From Methylocystis sp. SC2 (GTDB lineage: Bacteria > Pseudomonadota > Alphaproteobacteria > Rhizobiales > Beijerinckiaceae): a stretch of 64,000 nt of DNA. The stretch spans positions 2,326,501 through 2,390,500 of the forward strand of contig NC_018485.1 of NCBI RefSeq assembly GCF_000304315.1, given 5' to 3'. Within the stretch, counting starts at the first letter, position 1. Each line of letters begins with the position of its first letter. The position numbers and the translations under genes were made by a program. The notes under the pieces are model-generated. The model searched no databases. It saw only the letters and a program-made list of their open reading frames with translations, and was not told the origin of the DNA. This document shows, one piece after another, positions 35,800 to 44,662 of this stretch.

Positions 35800-36912
35800 T
35801 CAGCGCCGGGCGCCCCAGGGGCCGCGCGGCCAGAGCGGATGGCGTCCGTCCTTGGGCAGGAAGGCGGCCTCGTCGCCGCGCGGCGCATCGATCGCCTCGC
35901 GTTCTTCTTCTAAAGCCGCGACCGACACGTCCCGGCCGCCGCCGAATTTGACCAGGGCCGCGACACGCGCATCGACGCTCGGATGGGTCGCCAGCCAGCC
36001 GAACTCCGGATGCAGCGCCGGCGATTCGATGAAGAAATACTGCATGCGCGAGGGCATGTTCGGAATCGCCGCATGCGCTTCGATCTTGCGCAGCGCCGAG
36101 ATCATCGCGTCGGGGTTCTTCGTCAGTTCGACGCTGCCGGCGTCGGCGAGGAATTCGCGCGAACGCGACAGCGCGAAGCGGATCAGCACCGAGGCGCCCC
36201 AACTCAACGCGATGATGAACAGCGCGATGACAATGGCGAGCGCCGCGCCGCCATTGCCTCTTCGGCCATTGTCGCTTTCGGGGCGATGCGGCGAAAAGCC
36301 GAAAGGAAAATTCCAGCGGCGGATCGTCAGATCGGCGACGAAGGCGAAAATGCCGGCGAAGATCACGGCGATCACGAGAAGCTGAACGTCGCGGTTGCGA
36401 ATATGGGTCAATTCATGCGCCAGAACCGCCTCGAGCTCGGCGTCGGTCAGATAGCGCGTCAGGCCGCGGGTCACCGCGATCTTGTACTGTCCCTCCTTGA
36501 GCCCGGAAGCATAGGCGTTAAGCGCGTCGCTCTCGATGAGCTGCAGAGCGGGAATCGGCACGCCGCGGGAGATGCAGAGATTTTCGAGCAGATTGTAAAC
36601 GCGCGGCGATTCGGCGCGCGATAGGGTCGCGGCCCCGGTGGCGAAGTCGATCATCTTCTGATGAAAGAGATAGGCGATCACGAACCAGACGCCCGCCGCG
36701 ATGACGCCGATCGGCCAGCCGCGTTTCAGATCATCCCATGCAAGCGCCAGGATGTAGTCGAAAGGGGCGCCGGGCCGCGCGCTCATCGCCTCGATCAGCA
36801 GCGCGAAGGAGAACATCAGCGCAAGAAGCAGAACGACGAAGCCGGCGAGCAGAAAGGCGGAGCGCAGTTCGTTGGCGCGAATGTGGGAATAAAGGCCGTA
36901 GGCTTTGAACAT
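35800..36912 (-). CDS. M48 family membrane metallopeptidase (HtpX-like)
   Basis: The 370-residue protein has two N-terminal membrane segments (about 18-42 and 68-88), the zinc motif in EAVLAHELTHIRNRDV, two further hydrophobic segments, and the third ligand region in SRSREFLADAGSVELT. WLATHPSVDARVAAL is the usual substrate-side box. It degrades damaged membrane proteins in relatives. LemA genes often neighbour this type; here a DUF559 cassette of about 490 bases separates the two. Confidence 0.92.
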   Translation of the reverse strand: MFKAYGLYSHIRANELRSAFLLAGFVVLLLALMFSFALLIEAMSARPGAPFDYILALAWDDLKRGWPIGVIAAGVWFVIAYLFHQKMIDFATGAATLSRAESPRVYNLLENLCISRGVPIPALQLIESDALNAYASGLKEGQYKIAVTRGLTRYLTDAELEAVLAHELTHIRNRDVQLLVIAVIFAGIFAFVADLTIRRWNFPFGFSPHRPESDNGRRGNGGAALAIVIALFIIALSWGASVLIRFALSRSREFLADAGSVELTKNPDAMISALRKIEAHAAIPNMPSRMQYFFIESPALHPEFGWLATHPSVDARVAALVKFGGGRDVSVAALEEEREAIDAPRGDEAAFLPKDGRHPLWPRGPWGARR

Positions 36913-36947
36913 CGAATAGCCTTGCTTTGCCGGCGCGTTGCGAAGAT

Positions 36948-37364
36948 TTAGGGGCCCACCTTCTCCCCTTGCGGGAGAAGGTGGCCGGCGGAGCCGGCCG
37001 GATGAGGGGGAGTTCGCTTCGCCGCTTCCATGACTTTTTGGACCGCGAGTTCGGGTGAGCCTATCACGAGGTCATTTTCCAGTCGCAAAAGGAAGAAGCC
37101 TTGGTCGCCGAACCAACGTTCCTTGGCTTTATCGCGCTTCTGTTGTTCTTCACTGGCGTGCGATGGCCCATCGACCTCGACGACAATCCGGCGCTCGAAA
37201 CAAACGAAATCTGCGATATAGTCGCCTATCGGAACTGGACGGCGAAATTTCAGTTGCTCTTTGCGCGCGCGTAAAGCGCGCCAAATAATCGTCTCCGCTT
37301 TCACTGCATTGGCGCGCTGAACCTTCGCCAAGCGCAACATCACGTTTCGTGGAATGCGGGACAT
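36948..37364 (-). CDS. DUF559 (Vsr-like) endonuclease-fold protein
   Basis: The 138-residue protein has the DUF559 restriction-endonuclease-like core: LRARKEQLKFRRPVPIGDYIADFVC with FVCFERRIVVEVDGPSHAS, then RDKAKERWFGDQGFFLLRLEND (each read in parts), including the catalytic-type D..EVD pattern. Members resemble Vsr mismatch nucleases; activity is untested. The C-terminal tail TPPHPAGSAGHLLPQGEK is translated from a REP palindrome, as in many DUF559 genes of the order. Inverted REPs flank the gene, suggesting a mobile cassette. Confidence 0.85.
   Translation of the reverse strand: MSRIPRNVMLRLAKVQRANAVKAETIIWRALRARKEQLKFRRPVPIGDYIADFVCFERRIVVEVDGPSHASEEQQKRDKAKERWFGDQGFFLLRLENDLVIGSPELAVQKVMEAAKRTPPHPAGSAGHLLPQGEKVGP
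36951..37013 (+). repeat. REP element, left flank of DUF559 cassette
   Basis: CACCTTCTCCCCTTGCGGGAG and AAGGTGGCCGGCGGAGCCGGC and CGGATGAGGGGG form two adjacent hairpins. It is closely matched, in inverted orientation, by 37386-37443. Its sequence encodes the last about 20 residues of the DUF559 protein. Confidence 0.8.
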
Positions 37365-37385
37365 GATTTGCTTCGGTTCCTCTAC

Positions 37386-37443
37386 TCACCCCTCATCCGA
37401 CCCTCGCTAAGCGAGGGCCACCTTCTCCCGCAAGGGGAGAAGG
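37386..37443 (-). repeat. REP element, right flank of DUF559 cassette
   Basis: This is the inverted counterpart of 36951-37013: CCCCTCATCCGACCCTCGC, a GCTAAGC loop, and GGCCACCTTCTCCCGCAAGG then GGAGAAGG. The central hairpin differs in its arm (CCCTCGC/GCGAGGG against GCCGGC). Confidence 0.8.
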
Positions 37444-37471
37444 CGCAACCGACAACGCACGTCGACACCCC

Positions 37472-38032
37472 TTAGAACTGCACCTTGGGCGGGGTTTCGA
37501 TCGCCTTCTGCTGCGCTTCGTCCAACTCGAAATAGTCGAGCGGTTCGAAGCCGAAGCGTTGCGCAATCAGGAAACCGGGAAAGCCCTCCCGCGTGGCGTT
37601 GTATTCGGCGACGGTATTGTTGAGGAAGCGCCGCGCCGCGGAAATCTTGTTTTCGATGTCCGAAAGTTCGCTCTGCAGCTGCTGGAAGTTCTGGTTCGCT
37701 TTCAGATCCGGATAGGCTTCCGACAGCGCGATCAGCCGCGAGAGCGCGCCGGTCAGCGCGCCCTCGGCCGCCCCGATCTGCGCCGGACCCTGCGCGGTCA
37801 CCGCGGCGTTGCGCGCCTTGACCACGTCATCAAGCGTGCTTTTCTCATGGGTGGCGTAGCCCTTCACCGTCTCGACGAGATTGGGCACGAGATCGTGCCG
37901 CTGCTTGAGCTGCACATTGACGTCGGAAAAGGCCTGCTTGCCGCGCTGGCGCAACGCCACGAGGCCGTTGTAAACGCTGACCAGCCAGAAGGCGACGGCG
38001 GCGACGAGGCCCAGAAAAATCAGCAAAGACAT
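37472..38032 (-). CDS. lemA: LemA family protein
   Basis: The 186-residue protein has an N-terminal membrane anchor (LLIFLGLVAAVAFWLVSVYN) and the helical LemA domain: LKQRHDLVPNLVETVKGYATHE and FQQLQSELSDIENKISAARRF (in parts) and FNNTVAEYN-type FLNNTVAEYNATREGFPG. The ATG at 38032 places the membrane segment at the start. In other genomes lemA pairs with M48 or TPM-domain genes; the M48 gene lies downstream on the same strand beyond the DUF559 cassette. Confidence 0.93.
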   Translation of the reverse strand: MSLLIFLGLVAAVAFWLVSVYNGLVALRQRGKQAFSDVNVQLKQRHDLVPNLVETVKGYATHEKSTLDDVVKARNAAVTAQGPAQIGAAEGALTGALSRLIALSEAYPDLKANQNFQQLQSELSDIENKISAARRFLNNTVAEYNATREGFPGFLIAQRFGFEPLDYFELDEAQQKAIETPPKVQF

Positions 38033-38201
38033 GGCGCGCGCTCTCCAGGCGCCGCGCCGCTCCGCGCGGCGGCGATCATTTTGGCCCTGCATGTTAGCCG
38101 CCTTTGGCGCTTAGGCAAAGGCGCGCGGCTCGCTTTCGATTTGACGGACGCGCCGGTCGCGCCTATCTCATGGAAACGCAAAGAGCCACGGCGAAAATAC
38201 A

Positions 38202-38768
38202 ATGGCCATTCTGCCGATCATCACCCTTCCGGATCCGCTGCTGCGAAAGATTTCCGAACCTGTCGACCGCGTCGACGACGAGGTGCGGCGTCTGCTCGAC
38301 GACATGCTGGAGACGATGTACGAGGCGCCCGGCGTCGGCCTCGCGGCGATCCAGGTCGCGGTGGCCAAGCGCATCGTCGTCGTCGATATCGGCAAGACCG
38401 AGGAGACGCGCGCGCCGCTCTTCCTCATCAACCCGGAAATCATCTGGGCGTCGGAAGAATTAAGCGTCTATCAGGAAGGCTGCCTGTCCGTGCCCGACTA
38501 TTTCGAGGACGTGAAGCGGCCGGCGCGGGTGCGCGTGCGCCATCTCGACCGCGAAGGCGCGGTCCAGGAATTCGACGCCGAAGGGCTGCTCGCGACGGTG
38601 GTGCAGCATGAGCTGGATCACCTCGAAGGCGGGCTCTTCATCGACCATCTCTCGCGCTTGAAGCGCGAGCGCGTGGTCAAGAAGTTCAACAAGGCGGCGC
38701 GCCATGACGAGATCGCCGCCCAGCATCGCGCCGCCATGGAGCGTCAGTCGGAACAAGCCGGAGCCTGA
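38202..38768 (+). CDS. def: Peptide deformylase
   Basis: The 188-residue metallo-enzyme removes the N-formyl group from new proteins. All three motifs are present: GVGLAAIQ, EGCLSVP (metal cysteine) and QHELDHLEG (HExxH). Followed after 15 bases by fmt, whose product adds the formyl group to initiator tRNA; the pair is an operon in most bacteria. Confidence 0.97.
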   Translation: MAILPIITLPDPLLRKISEPVDRVDDEVRRLLDDMLETMYEAPGVGLAAIQVAVAKRIVVVDIGKTEETRAPLFLINPEIIWASEELSVYQEGCLSVPDYFEDVKRPARVRVRHLDREGAVQEFDAEGLLATVVQHELDHLEGGLFIDHLSRLKRERVVKKFNKAARHDEIAAQHRAAMERQSEQAGA

Positions 38769-38783
38769 CGATTGCGCGATAGA

Positions 38784-39710
38784 ATGCGCGTCGTCTTCAT
38801 GGGCACGCCGGACTTCGCCGCCCGTCTGCTGACCGAAATCGTCTCACGGGGCCACGAGGTCATCGCGGTCTATACGCAGCCGCCGCGGCCCGCGGGACGC
38901 GGCATGGCGGAGAAGAAGTCCGCCGTGCACCTCTTGGCCGAGAGCGTCGGCCTTCCCGTCCGCACGCCGAAAAGCCTCAAGAGCGCCGAGGCGCAGGCGG
39001 AGTTCACGGCGCTCAACGCCGACGTCGCCGTCGTCGCCGCCTATGGCCTGTTGCTGCCTCAGCCGATCCTCGACGCGCCGCGATACGGTTGCCTCAACCT
39101 GCATGGGTCGCTGCTGCCGCGTTGGCGCGGCGCCGCGCCGATACAGCGCGCGATCATGGCGGGCGACGCCGAGAGCGGCGTCATGGTGATGAAGATGGAG
39201 GCGGGTCTCGACACCGGCCCCGTCGCCCTGACGGCGAAAACGCCGATCGGCGCCGAGATGACGGCGAGCGAGCTGCACGACCGACTCGCGGAACTCGGCG
39301 CGCCGCTGATGGCCCAGGCGCTCGATCTGCTGGCGAAAGGCGAACTGCGCTTCACGCCGCAGACCGAGGACGGCGCCTGCTATGCGCGCAAGATCGAAAA
39401 GGCTGAAGCCCGGATCGATTGGCGCCGATCGGCGCAAGACCTCCACGATCTCGTGCGCGGCCTCTCGCCCTTTCCCGGCGCTTTTTTCGAAGCCGATCTC
39501 GGCCATGGCGTCGAGCGCGTGAAGGTTTTGCGCACGCGCATCGAGGAGGGGACCGGAACGCCGGGCGCCGCGCTCGACGACGCCGGCCTCATCGCCAGCG
39601 GCGCGGGCGCGCTGCGGCTGCTACGCGTACAACGCGCCGGCAAGGGCGAAATGGAATTTGAAGAATTCGCGCGCGGCCGTAAGCTGACGCGCGGCGTGGC
39701 GTTGGCATGA
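38784..39710 (+). CDS. fmt: Methionyl-tRNA formyltransferase
   Basis: The 308-residue enzyme starts at MRVVFMGTPDFAARLL; the TTG at 38772 four codons earlier is less likely. The formyl-donor site is NLHGSLLPRWRGAAPIQRAI, with the catalytic Asn, His and the later aspartate in GLDTGP. The C-terminal tRNA-binding domain is intact. REP palindromes separate it from truA, the next gene on the strand. Confidence 0.97.
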   Translation: MRVVFMGTPDFAARLLTEIVSRGHEVIAVYTQPPRPAGRGMAEKKSAVHLLAESVGLPVRTPKSLKSAEAQAEFTALNADVAVVAAYGLLLPQPILDAPRYGCLNLHGSLLPRWRGAAPIQRAIMAGDAESGVMVMKMEAGLDTGPVALTAKTPIGAEMTASELHDRLAELGAPLMAQALDLLAKGELRFTPQTEDGACYARKIEKAEARIDWRRSAQDLHDLVRGLSPFPGAFFEADLGHGVERVKVLRTRIEEGTGTPGAALDDAGLIASGAGALRLLRVQRAGKGEMEFEEFARGRKLTRGVALA

Positions 39711-39730
39711 TTTTGATGGGCGACGTGCGC

Positions 39731-39875
39731 CTATCACCCTCCCCTCGAGGGGGAGGGTCGGCCCGCAAAGCGGGCCGGGGTGGGGTGAACTCCACGTTCA
39801 TTCGGCCGTCACCCCCACCCGGGCGCCTTCGGCGCCCGATCTCCCCCCTCGAGGGGGAGGTGAGGCTGCGCCATG
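39731..39875. repeat. Two REP elements between fmt and truA
   Basis: Unit 1 (about 39731-39790) has CCCTCCCCTCGAGGGGGAGGG and GGCCCGCAAAGCGGGCC. Unit 2 (about 39808-39872) has CACCCGGGCGCCTTCGGCGCC and CCCCCTCGAGGGGGAGGTGAG. The units are inverted to each other around CTCCACGTTCATTCGGCC and fill nearly the whole gap. Confidence 0.75.
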
Positions 39876-39889
39876 CGCGAGCGCATTGA

Positions 39890-40630
39890 ATGCCCCGCTT
39901 CGCGCTGACGATCGAATATGACGGCGGGCCTTTCGTCGGTTGGCAGCGGCAGGCGAATGGCCTTTCGGTGCAGCAGCGCCTCGAAGAGGCCGTGGCCGCG
40001 ATCAATGGCGGCGCGCGCGCCGTCGTTCATGGCGCGGGCCGCACCGACGCCGGCGTGCATGCGCGGGGGCAGATGGCGCATGTCGATCTTGCGCGCGACT
40101 GGCGCGTCGACCGGCTGCGCGACGCGATCAATGCGCATCTGAAGCCGGACCCGATCGCGGTGCTCGCCGCGCGCGCGGTCGGCGAGGATTTCGAGGCGCG
40201 CTTTTCCGCCATTCGCCGCCATTATCTCTATGTCATCGACAATCGCCGCGCGCCTTTGGCGCTGAACCTTGGCCGCGCCTGGCACGTCAAGCGGCCGCTC
40301 GATGCGCAAGCCATGCATGACGCGGCGCAGTCTCTCGTCGGCCGTCACGACTTCACGACCTTTCGCGCCTCGGAATGCCAGGCGAATTCGCCGATGCGCA
40401 CGCTGGAGCGTCTCGACGTGCGCCGCGATGGCGAGCGCATTGAGATCGTCGCTTCGGCGCGCTCCTTCCTGCACAATCAGGTGCGCTCCATGGCCGGCTC
40501 GCTGGAGCATGTCGGCAGCGGCAAGTGGCGCGTCGAGGATCTTGCGCTGGCGCTTCACGCGAAAGACCGTGCGCGCTGCGGACAGGTCGCGCCGCCGCAC
40601 GGTCTTTACCTTGTAGCTGTCGATTATTAG
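39890..40630 (+). CDS. truA: tRNA pseudouridine(38-40) synthase
   Basis: The 246-residue protein has the catalytic aspartate in [14 protein letters not shown] and typical segments [43 protein letters not shown] and [14 protein letters not shown]. It modifies the anticodon stem of many tRNAs. The ATG at 39890 overlaps no other gene. Confidence 0.97.
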   Translation: MPRFALTIEYDGGPFVGWQRQANGLSVQQRLEEAVAAINGGARAVVHGAGRTDAGVHARGQMAHVDLARDWRVDRLRDAINAHLKPDPIAVLAARAVGEDFEARFSAIRRHYLYVIDNRRAPLALNLGRAWHVKRPLDAQAMHDAAQSLVGRHDFTTFRASECQANSPMRTLERLDVRRDGERIEIVASARSFLHNQVRSMAGSLEHVGSGKWRVEDLALALHAKDRARCGQVAPPHGLYLVAVDY

Positions 40631-40649
40631 CGATGCGCGAGGACGCTCG

Positions 40650-40865
40650 CTACGGCTTGTCGCCCGCGCCTTCCTCGTCACCCGGCGTCGGTTTGTTTGC
40701 GTCCTGCTTCGGCGCCGGCGGCTTCGCCGGCTTCTTCGCCGCATGTTTCGCGGCGCCGGGCGCGTTGGCGGATCTTTGTTCCTTGGCGAGCGCGCCGTGA
40801 ATGGGAAGGAAGCTTGCCGATAGCACGGCGGCCAATATGCCGTTCACGCAGGATCGCTGATTCAT
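40650..40865 (-). CDS. Small exported protein, paralogue 2
   Basis: The 71-residue product has a signal-like start CVNGILAAVLSASFLPIHGALA with cleavage expected after ALA, and a mature part rich in Lys, Ala and Pro (KKPAKPPAPKQ) ending acidic. It was not recognised. Its N-terminal 28 residues are nearly identical in pattern to the protein at 41053-41262, so the two arose by duplication. The ATG at 40865 was chosen by that alignment; an upstream in-frame ATG at 40907 adds 14 residues. Confidence 0.6.
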   Translation of the reverse strand: MNQRSCVNGILAAVLSASFLPIHGALAKEQRSANAPGAAKHAAKKPAKPPAPKQDANKPTPGDEEGAGDKP

Positions 40866-41052
40866 CACTGGATGGTCCCCTCGAAGTGAGAGCCCCCGCC
40901 GAATCAACCGGCCCGCCCCGCAGGCATCTGGCCGGTCAACGGTGATGAAGTTGGGTCGCCGCCACGCCTACGCTGCGGTCATTTCATGACGGAATTCGCG
41001 CAGTTATCGACTGTTTGACGAACTGGTTAGCGAATCCTAAAAAATTGCGGCG

Positions 41053-41262
41053 TCATTCGCCGTCGGCCGCTTCCTTTTCCTCCGGTTTGACCGCCTCTCC
41101 CGCAGAGATCTCGTTCTTCACCGGCAAAGAGGCGGGAAGTTTGACGGCCGGCCGTTGTGCGGTCGGCGTTTTCTCCTGCGCGAGCGCGCCGTGAAGGGGA
41201 ATAACGCTGGCGGACAGGACCGCAGCGAGAATGCCGTTAACACAGGGTCGACGATTGGTCAT
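41053..41262 (-). CDS. Small exported protein, paralogue 1
   Basis: The 69-residue product starts MTNRRPCVNGILAAVLSAS and continues IPLHGALA, a signal peptide, then a short polar tail with Pro and Glu (VKPEEKEAADGE). It is a paralogue of 40650-40865, with the signal region conserved and the mature tail diverged, the reverse of normal secreted-protein evolution. It lies 108 bases downstream of the molybdopterin oxidoreductase gene on the same strand and may be co-transcribed. Confidence 0.6.
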   Translation of the reverse strand: MTNRRPCVNGILAAVLSASVIPLHGALAQEKTPTAQRPAVKLPASLPVKNEISAGEAVKPEEKEAADGE

Positions 41263-41370
41263 GTGTCCCCCCTCGACGTTGCGGCGCCGACTCAGCTGCC
41301 GCCGCGGCCATAGAGCGTCAAAAAAGTGGCGAGAAAGCGTCGAGCTTAGGTATGCGGGCCGCGGCGCAGG

Positions 41371-42102
41371 TCAAGAGCCGCTGAACCAATTGTAGCCCTT
41401 GTCCTCCCAATAGCCGCCAGGATCGTCGTTCGTCACGAAGATCTCGCCGATGAACTTCGGATTCTTGAATCCGAGTTTCGTCGGAAGCCGCAGGCGCAGC
41501 GGGTAGCCATATTTGGCGTCGGAAAAGTCAAGCGCCAGCAGCGTTTGCGGATGCAGCGCGCTCGGCATGTCGATGCTCGAATAATATTTGTCGGCGCATT
41601 TGAAACCGACGTAACGCGCCGTGAGATCGGCGCCGATCCGTTCGAGAAAATGGCGGAAGGCGACGCCGCGCCATTGGCCGATCGCGCTCCAACCCTCGAC
41701 GCAGACGAGTCGCGTAATCTGGCTGGATTGCGGCAGCGCGCGCAAATCGCCGAGGCTCCAGGGCCGCCTGTCGGCGATGAGGCCCGAGAGCTGCAGTCGA
41801 TAGCTCTCGCCGTCGATGAGCGGAATATCCTTTTCTTCATAATAGGCGTTGAACGGGAAAGGCGTCGTGACGTCCGCCCCGGAATAGGTCGGCGCGAGCT
41901 TTGCGGGATCGAAAAGCGCCGCCTGAACGCGGTCGTTGAACCGCGACATGGCGATCAGCAGCCGGTCGACGGCGTCGTCGTCCTTCAACGTGCAGCCCGA
42001 GAGCAGCGACAGCGCGCCCAGCGACAGGCCTTGCTTGAGAAAGAGCCGGCGTTCGAGCCGCGCGATCTGCGGTCGAAACAGGGAAAGACGGGGCGGCTTC
42101 AT
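41371..42102 (-). CDS. Molybdopterin-dependent (sulfite oxidase-fold) oxidoreductase, Tat-exported
   Basis: The 243-residue protein has a twin-arginine motif (ERRLFLKQG) with a hydrophobic core ending in LSGC, and the Oxidored_molyb domain with the molybdenum-ligating cysteine in LVCVEGWSAIGQWRG. FKCADKYYSSIDMPSA and YGYPLRLRLPTKLGFKN are family segments. It is like MsrP/YedY but shorter. The start overlaps the stop of the cytochrome gene (ATGA), so the cytochrome b is its membrane electron partner. Substrate is unknown. Confidence 0.9.
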   Translation of the reverse strand: MKPPRLSLFRPQIARLERRLFLKQGLSLGALSLLSGCTLKDDDAVDRLLIAMSRFNDRVQAALFDPAKLAPTYSGADVTTPFPFNAYYEEKDIPLIDGESYRLQLSGLIADRRPWSLGDLRALPQSSQITRLVCVEGWSAIGQWRGVAFRHFLERIGADLTARYVGFKCADKYYSSIDMPSALHPQTLLALDFSDAKYGYPLRLRLPTKLGFKNPKFIGEIFVTNDDPGGYWEDKGYNWFSGS

Positions 42103-42722
42103 CGGGGCGCCTCCGCGCGGCCGGTGAACATTGACGCGAGAACGCCTTTGACGCTGACGGCGAGTCCGATGTGAACGACAAGAAAAGCGACGATGGCGGC
42201 CATGGCGAAGAAATGCACGCGCCGCGCCGCCTCATAGCCGCCCATCGCCGCCGTCAGTCCTTGCAGCTGCACGGGCTTCCAGATGGCGAGACCCGAGAGA
42301 ATGGCGACGATCACGGCGAGAATGACGCCGACATAGAGCAGACGCTGCGCGGCGTTGTAGCGGCCGGCCGCATGATCGAGCCGGCCGCGGCTGGCGAGAA
42401 GAACATCATGGAGGGCGCCGCCGAACGAGATCGGCAGAAAGCTCCTTCGGAAGTGGCCTGAAACCAAGCCGTAGGCAAGATAGGCGAATCCATTGAGGGC
42501 CAGGAGCCACATGCCGGCGAAATGCCACGCGAGCGCGCCCGCCAGCCAGCCGCCGAGCGTGAAATCCTTGGGAAATTCGAAGCCAAACAGCGGCGAGGCG
42601 TTGTAGATGCGCCAGCCGCTCAGCACCATGACGAAGATCGCGAAAGCGTTCACCCAATGCGTCACTCGAATGAAGAGCGGGTGAATCGCACGCGGCGTCG
42701 TCGCGCCGGCCGCATCGACCAT
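42099..42722 (-). CDS. Cytochrome b561/b6-type membrane subunit
   Basis: The 207-residue protein has four to five hydrophobic segments with heme-ligand candidates: H in HPLFIRVTHWVNAF (first segment), HFAGMWLL (second), VHFFAMAAIVAFLVVHIGL (last two). It matches the Ni/Fe-hydrogenase/formate-dehydrogenase type b cytochromes. It should pass electrons between the quinone pool and the exported molybdoenzyme coded just downstream. Confidence 0.88.
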   Translation of the reverse strand: MVDAAGATTPRAIHPLFIRVTHWVNAFAIFVMVLSGWRIYNASPLFGFEFPKDFTLGGWLAGALAWHFAGMWLLALNGFAYLAYGLVSGHFRRSFLPISFGGALHDVLLASRGRLDHAAGRYNAAQRLLYVGVILAVIVAILSGLAIWKPVQLQGLTAAMGGYEAARRVHFFAMAAIVAFLVVHIGLAVSVKGVLASMFTGRAEAPR

Positions 42723-43004
42723 GGCGGGTCCTCCTCAGTCGGCGCCGCGAATTAAATGCGCCAGCGCCGGCCTGTTCGCAACCATGCGGGCCTCAAGGCT
42801 CGCCGTCCAGGATGCGCCCTGGACCGCGGAGCCTCCTGGCTCGCCCAAGCTCCGGCGACGGACTCGGTTGCTCCATGCGCGTCGCCTGCCGCGCCAACAT
42901 ATGGCTTTTGGGCCAAAACCCAAGGCGTCGCGCCGGCGCGTTGACAGGCCGGTCGCCTTCGCCCATGACGGCGACGCTTTCATCACGCGGGAATATGGCG
43001 GCTC
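42723..43004. other. Divergent intergenic region with a sigma-70-like promoter
   Basis: No gene is seen in these 282 bases. A TTGACA at 42941-42946 followed after 17 bases by CATGAC is a likely promoter for the epimerase gene 40 bases on. CTTTTGGGCCAAAAC near 42904-42918 is a partial palindrome that could be an operator. The rest shows no structure. Confidence 0.5.
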
Positions 43005-44015
43005 ATGCGCGTCTTCGTGACCGGCACGGCCGGCTTCATCGGCTTTCATCTGGCGAAGCGTCTGTTGGAGGCCGGGCATCTCGTCGACGGCTTCGACGGC
43101 ATGACGCCCTATTACGATCCTCGGCTCAAGGAGGCGCGGCGCGCGATTCTGCTTCGGACCAACGGCTATCGCGACACGATCGCCATGCTGGAGGACATGG
43201 AGGCGCTGACCCGCGCCGCCGAACAGGCGGCCCCGGACGTCATCATCCATCTCGCCGCGCAGGCGGGGGTGCGCTACTCGCTGCAAAATCCGCGCGCCTA
43301 TGTCGACGCCAATCTCGTTGGCGCGTTCAACGTCATGGAGATCGCCCGACTGCTGAAGCCGCGGCATTTTCTCTGGGCTTCGACGAGCTCGGTCTATGGC
43401 GCGAGCCCCACCGTGCCCTTCCACGAGAGCGACCGAACCGATTTCCCTTTGACCCTCTACGCCGCGACGAAGAAAGCCGGCGAAGCGATGGCGCATTCCT
43501 ACGCGCATCTGTGGTCGATCCCGACGACGATGTTTCGCTTCTTCACCGTCTACGGACCCTGGGGCCGTCCCGACATGGCGCCGTTGAAGTTCGTCGACGC
43601 GATCGAAAACGACCGCGTCATCGACATCTATAATCACGGGGACATGTCGCGCGATTTCACCTATGTCGCAGACCTCGTCGAAAGCGTCGTGCGGCTGATC
43701 GATTGCGTTCCCGAGCGCGATTCGGGCGACGACAGCGTGTCGCCCGTGGCGCCGTTGCGCGTCGTCAATATCGGTCGCGGCGCCCCGGTGAAGCTGCTCG
43801 ATTTCATCGAGACGATCGAACGCGCGCTCGGCAAGAAGGCCAAGCGCAACTATCTCGACATGCAGCCGGGAGACGTGCCGCGGACCTTCGCCAGCGCCGA
43901 TCTGCTGGAGCGCCTGACCGGCTATCGCCCACAGACGTCGCTTGACGAAGGCGTCGCGGCCCTCGTCGACTGGTATCGGGCGTATCGCCGCGCGCATGGA
44001 GAACTGGCGTATTGA
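43005..44015 (+). CDS. NAD-dependent epimerase (UDP-glucuronate 4-epimerase-like)
   Basis: The 336-residue extended SDR has the NAD motif [20 protein letters not shown], the catalytic serine in [16 protein letters not shown] (YxxxK), and [17 protein letters not shown] with [14 protein letters not shown]. These are marks of the CapI/LpsL UDP-glucuronate 4-epimerases, which supply UDP-galacturonate for surface polysaccharide. No other sugar genes are nearby. Confidence 0.9.
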   Translation: MRVFVTGTAGFIGFHLAKRLLEAGHLVDGFDGMTPYYDPRLKEARRAILLRTNGYRDTIAMLEDMEALTRAAEQAAPDVIIHLAAQAGVRYSLQNPRAYVDANLVGAFNVMEIARLLKPRHFLWASTSSVYGASPTVPFHESDRTDFPLTLYAATKKAGEAMAHSYAHLWSIPTTMFRFFTVYGPWGRPDMAPLKFVDAIENDRVIDIYNHGDMSRDFTYVADLVESVVRLIDCVPERDSGDDSVSPVAPLRVVNIGRGAPVKLLDFIETIERALGKKAKRNYLDMQPGDVPRTFASADLLERLTGYRPQTSLDEGVAALVDWYRAYRRAHGELAY

Positions 44016-44093
44016 GAGCGGCCGCTCGACGCCTGCGTCGCGGCCTTCCTGTCGTCGCCGTCGGCGAGCGGGGGGGCGCGCTCCGCAGCGCGC

Positions 44094-44369
44094 CTACTTC
44101 TTGTTGGCCGAGAGGAATCGATGCGCGGCGTCTTCGTCGAAGACCGGCGTGATGTGATTGACGTTGAGGTCTGTCCAGGATTGGAAGAGCTTGCCGAGAT
44201 CGGCGATGTCATTGGCTTCGACGATGCTCCAGCCCTCGAGCAGCGTGACGGAAAGCCAGTTTCCGACGACTTTCATTCCCTCTGGCGCGGCGTCGCCGAG
44301 TTTCTGAAACCGCTTGAGAACTTCGTCGCGATGTTCGGGCGTCATTTCATAATAGATCGCAAACAGCAT
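44094..44369 (-). CDS. DUF3303 family protein
   Basis: The 91-residue protein has the small alpha/beta-barrel-like layout of the family: MLFAIYYEMTPEHRDEVLKRF, GMKVVGNWLSVTLLEGWSIVE and FQSWTDLNVNHITPVFDED (in parts). Members are of unknown function. It is convergent with the epimerase gene, 78 bases apart. Confidence 0.8.
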   Translation of the reverse strand: MLFAIYYEMTPEHRDEVLKRFQKLGDAAPEGMKVVGNWLSVTLLEGWSIVEANDIADLGKLFQSWTDLNVNHITPVFDEDAAHRFLSANKK

Positions 44370-44662
44370 CGGTCGTCGTCCCTTCGGTTGAAATGCAACT
44401 TTCGCCAGATTGACGGGAATGGGCGCTCAAATTGCCGCAGTCCGACGTCACATACAACCTCAGATGGTCGGTTCGCCCGATCCAGTCGGGCATGCCGTCG
44501 AGCGTCATGATCTCCTTGACGCTTTGCGCCGGCGGATGACGGCGGGCGGAATTTGTTCCCGGCGAGGCCGGCCGATATTTTCCATGCGCGCGCTCGTTTC
44601 ATGGCGTCGCGACGACGGCCCCGCCCTTGGCGTCCTTGGCGCGCATCGCGATGAGGGACTTC
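44370..44662. other. Intergenic region holding a lysA 3'-end-like remnant
   Basis: Nothing codes convincingly here. Bases 44482-44544 align with the lysA end at 45521-45584 with about three quarters identity and two one-base gaps. Read on the minus strand the remnant gives SVKEIMTLDGMPDWI against SVEEIIAMDSVPDWL of LysA. It is therefore probably a decayed copy. Confidence 0.5.
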
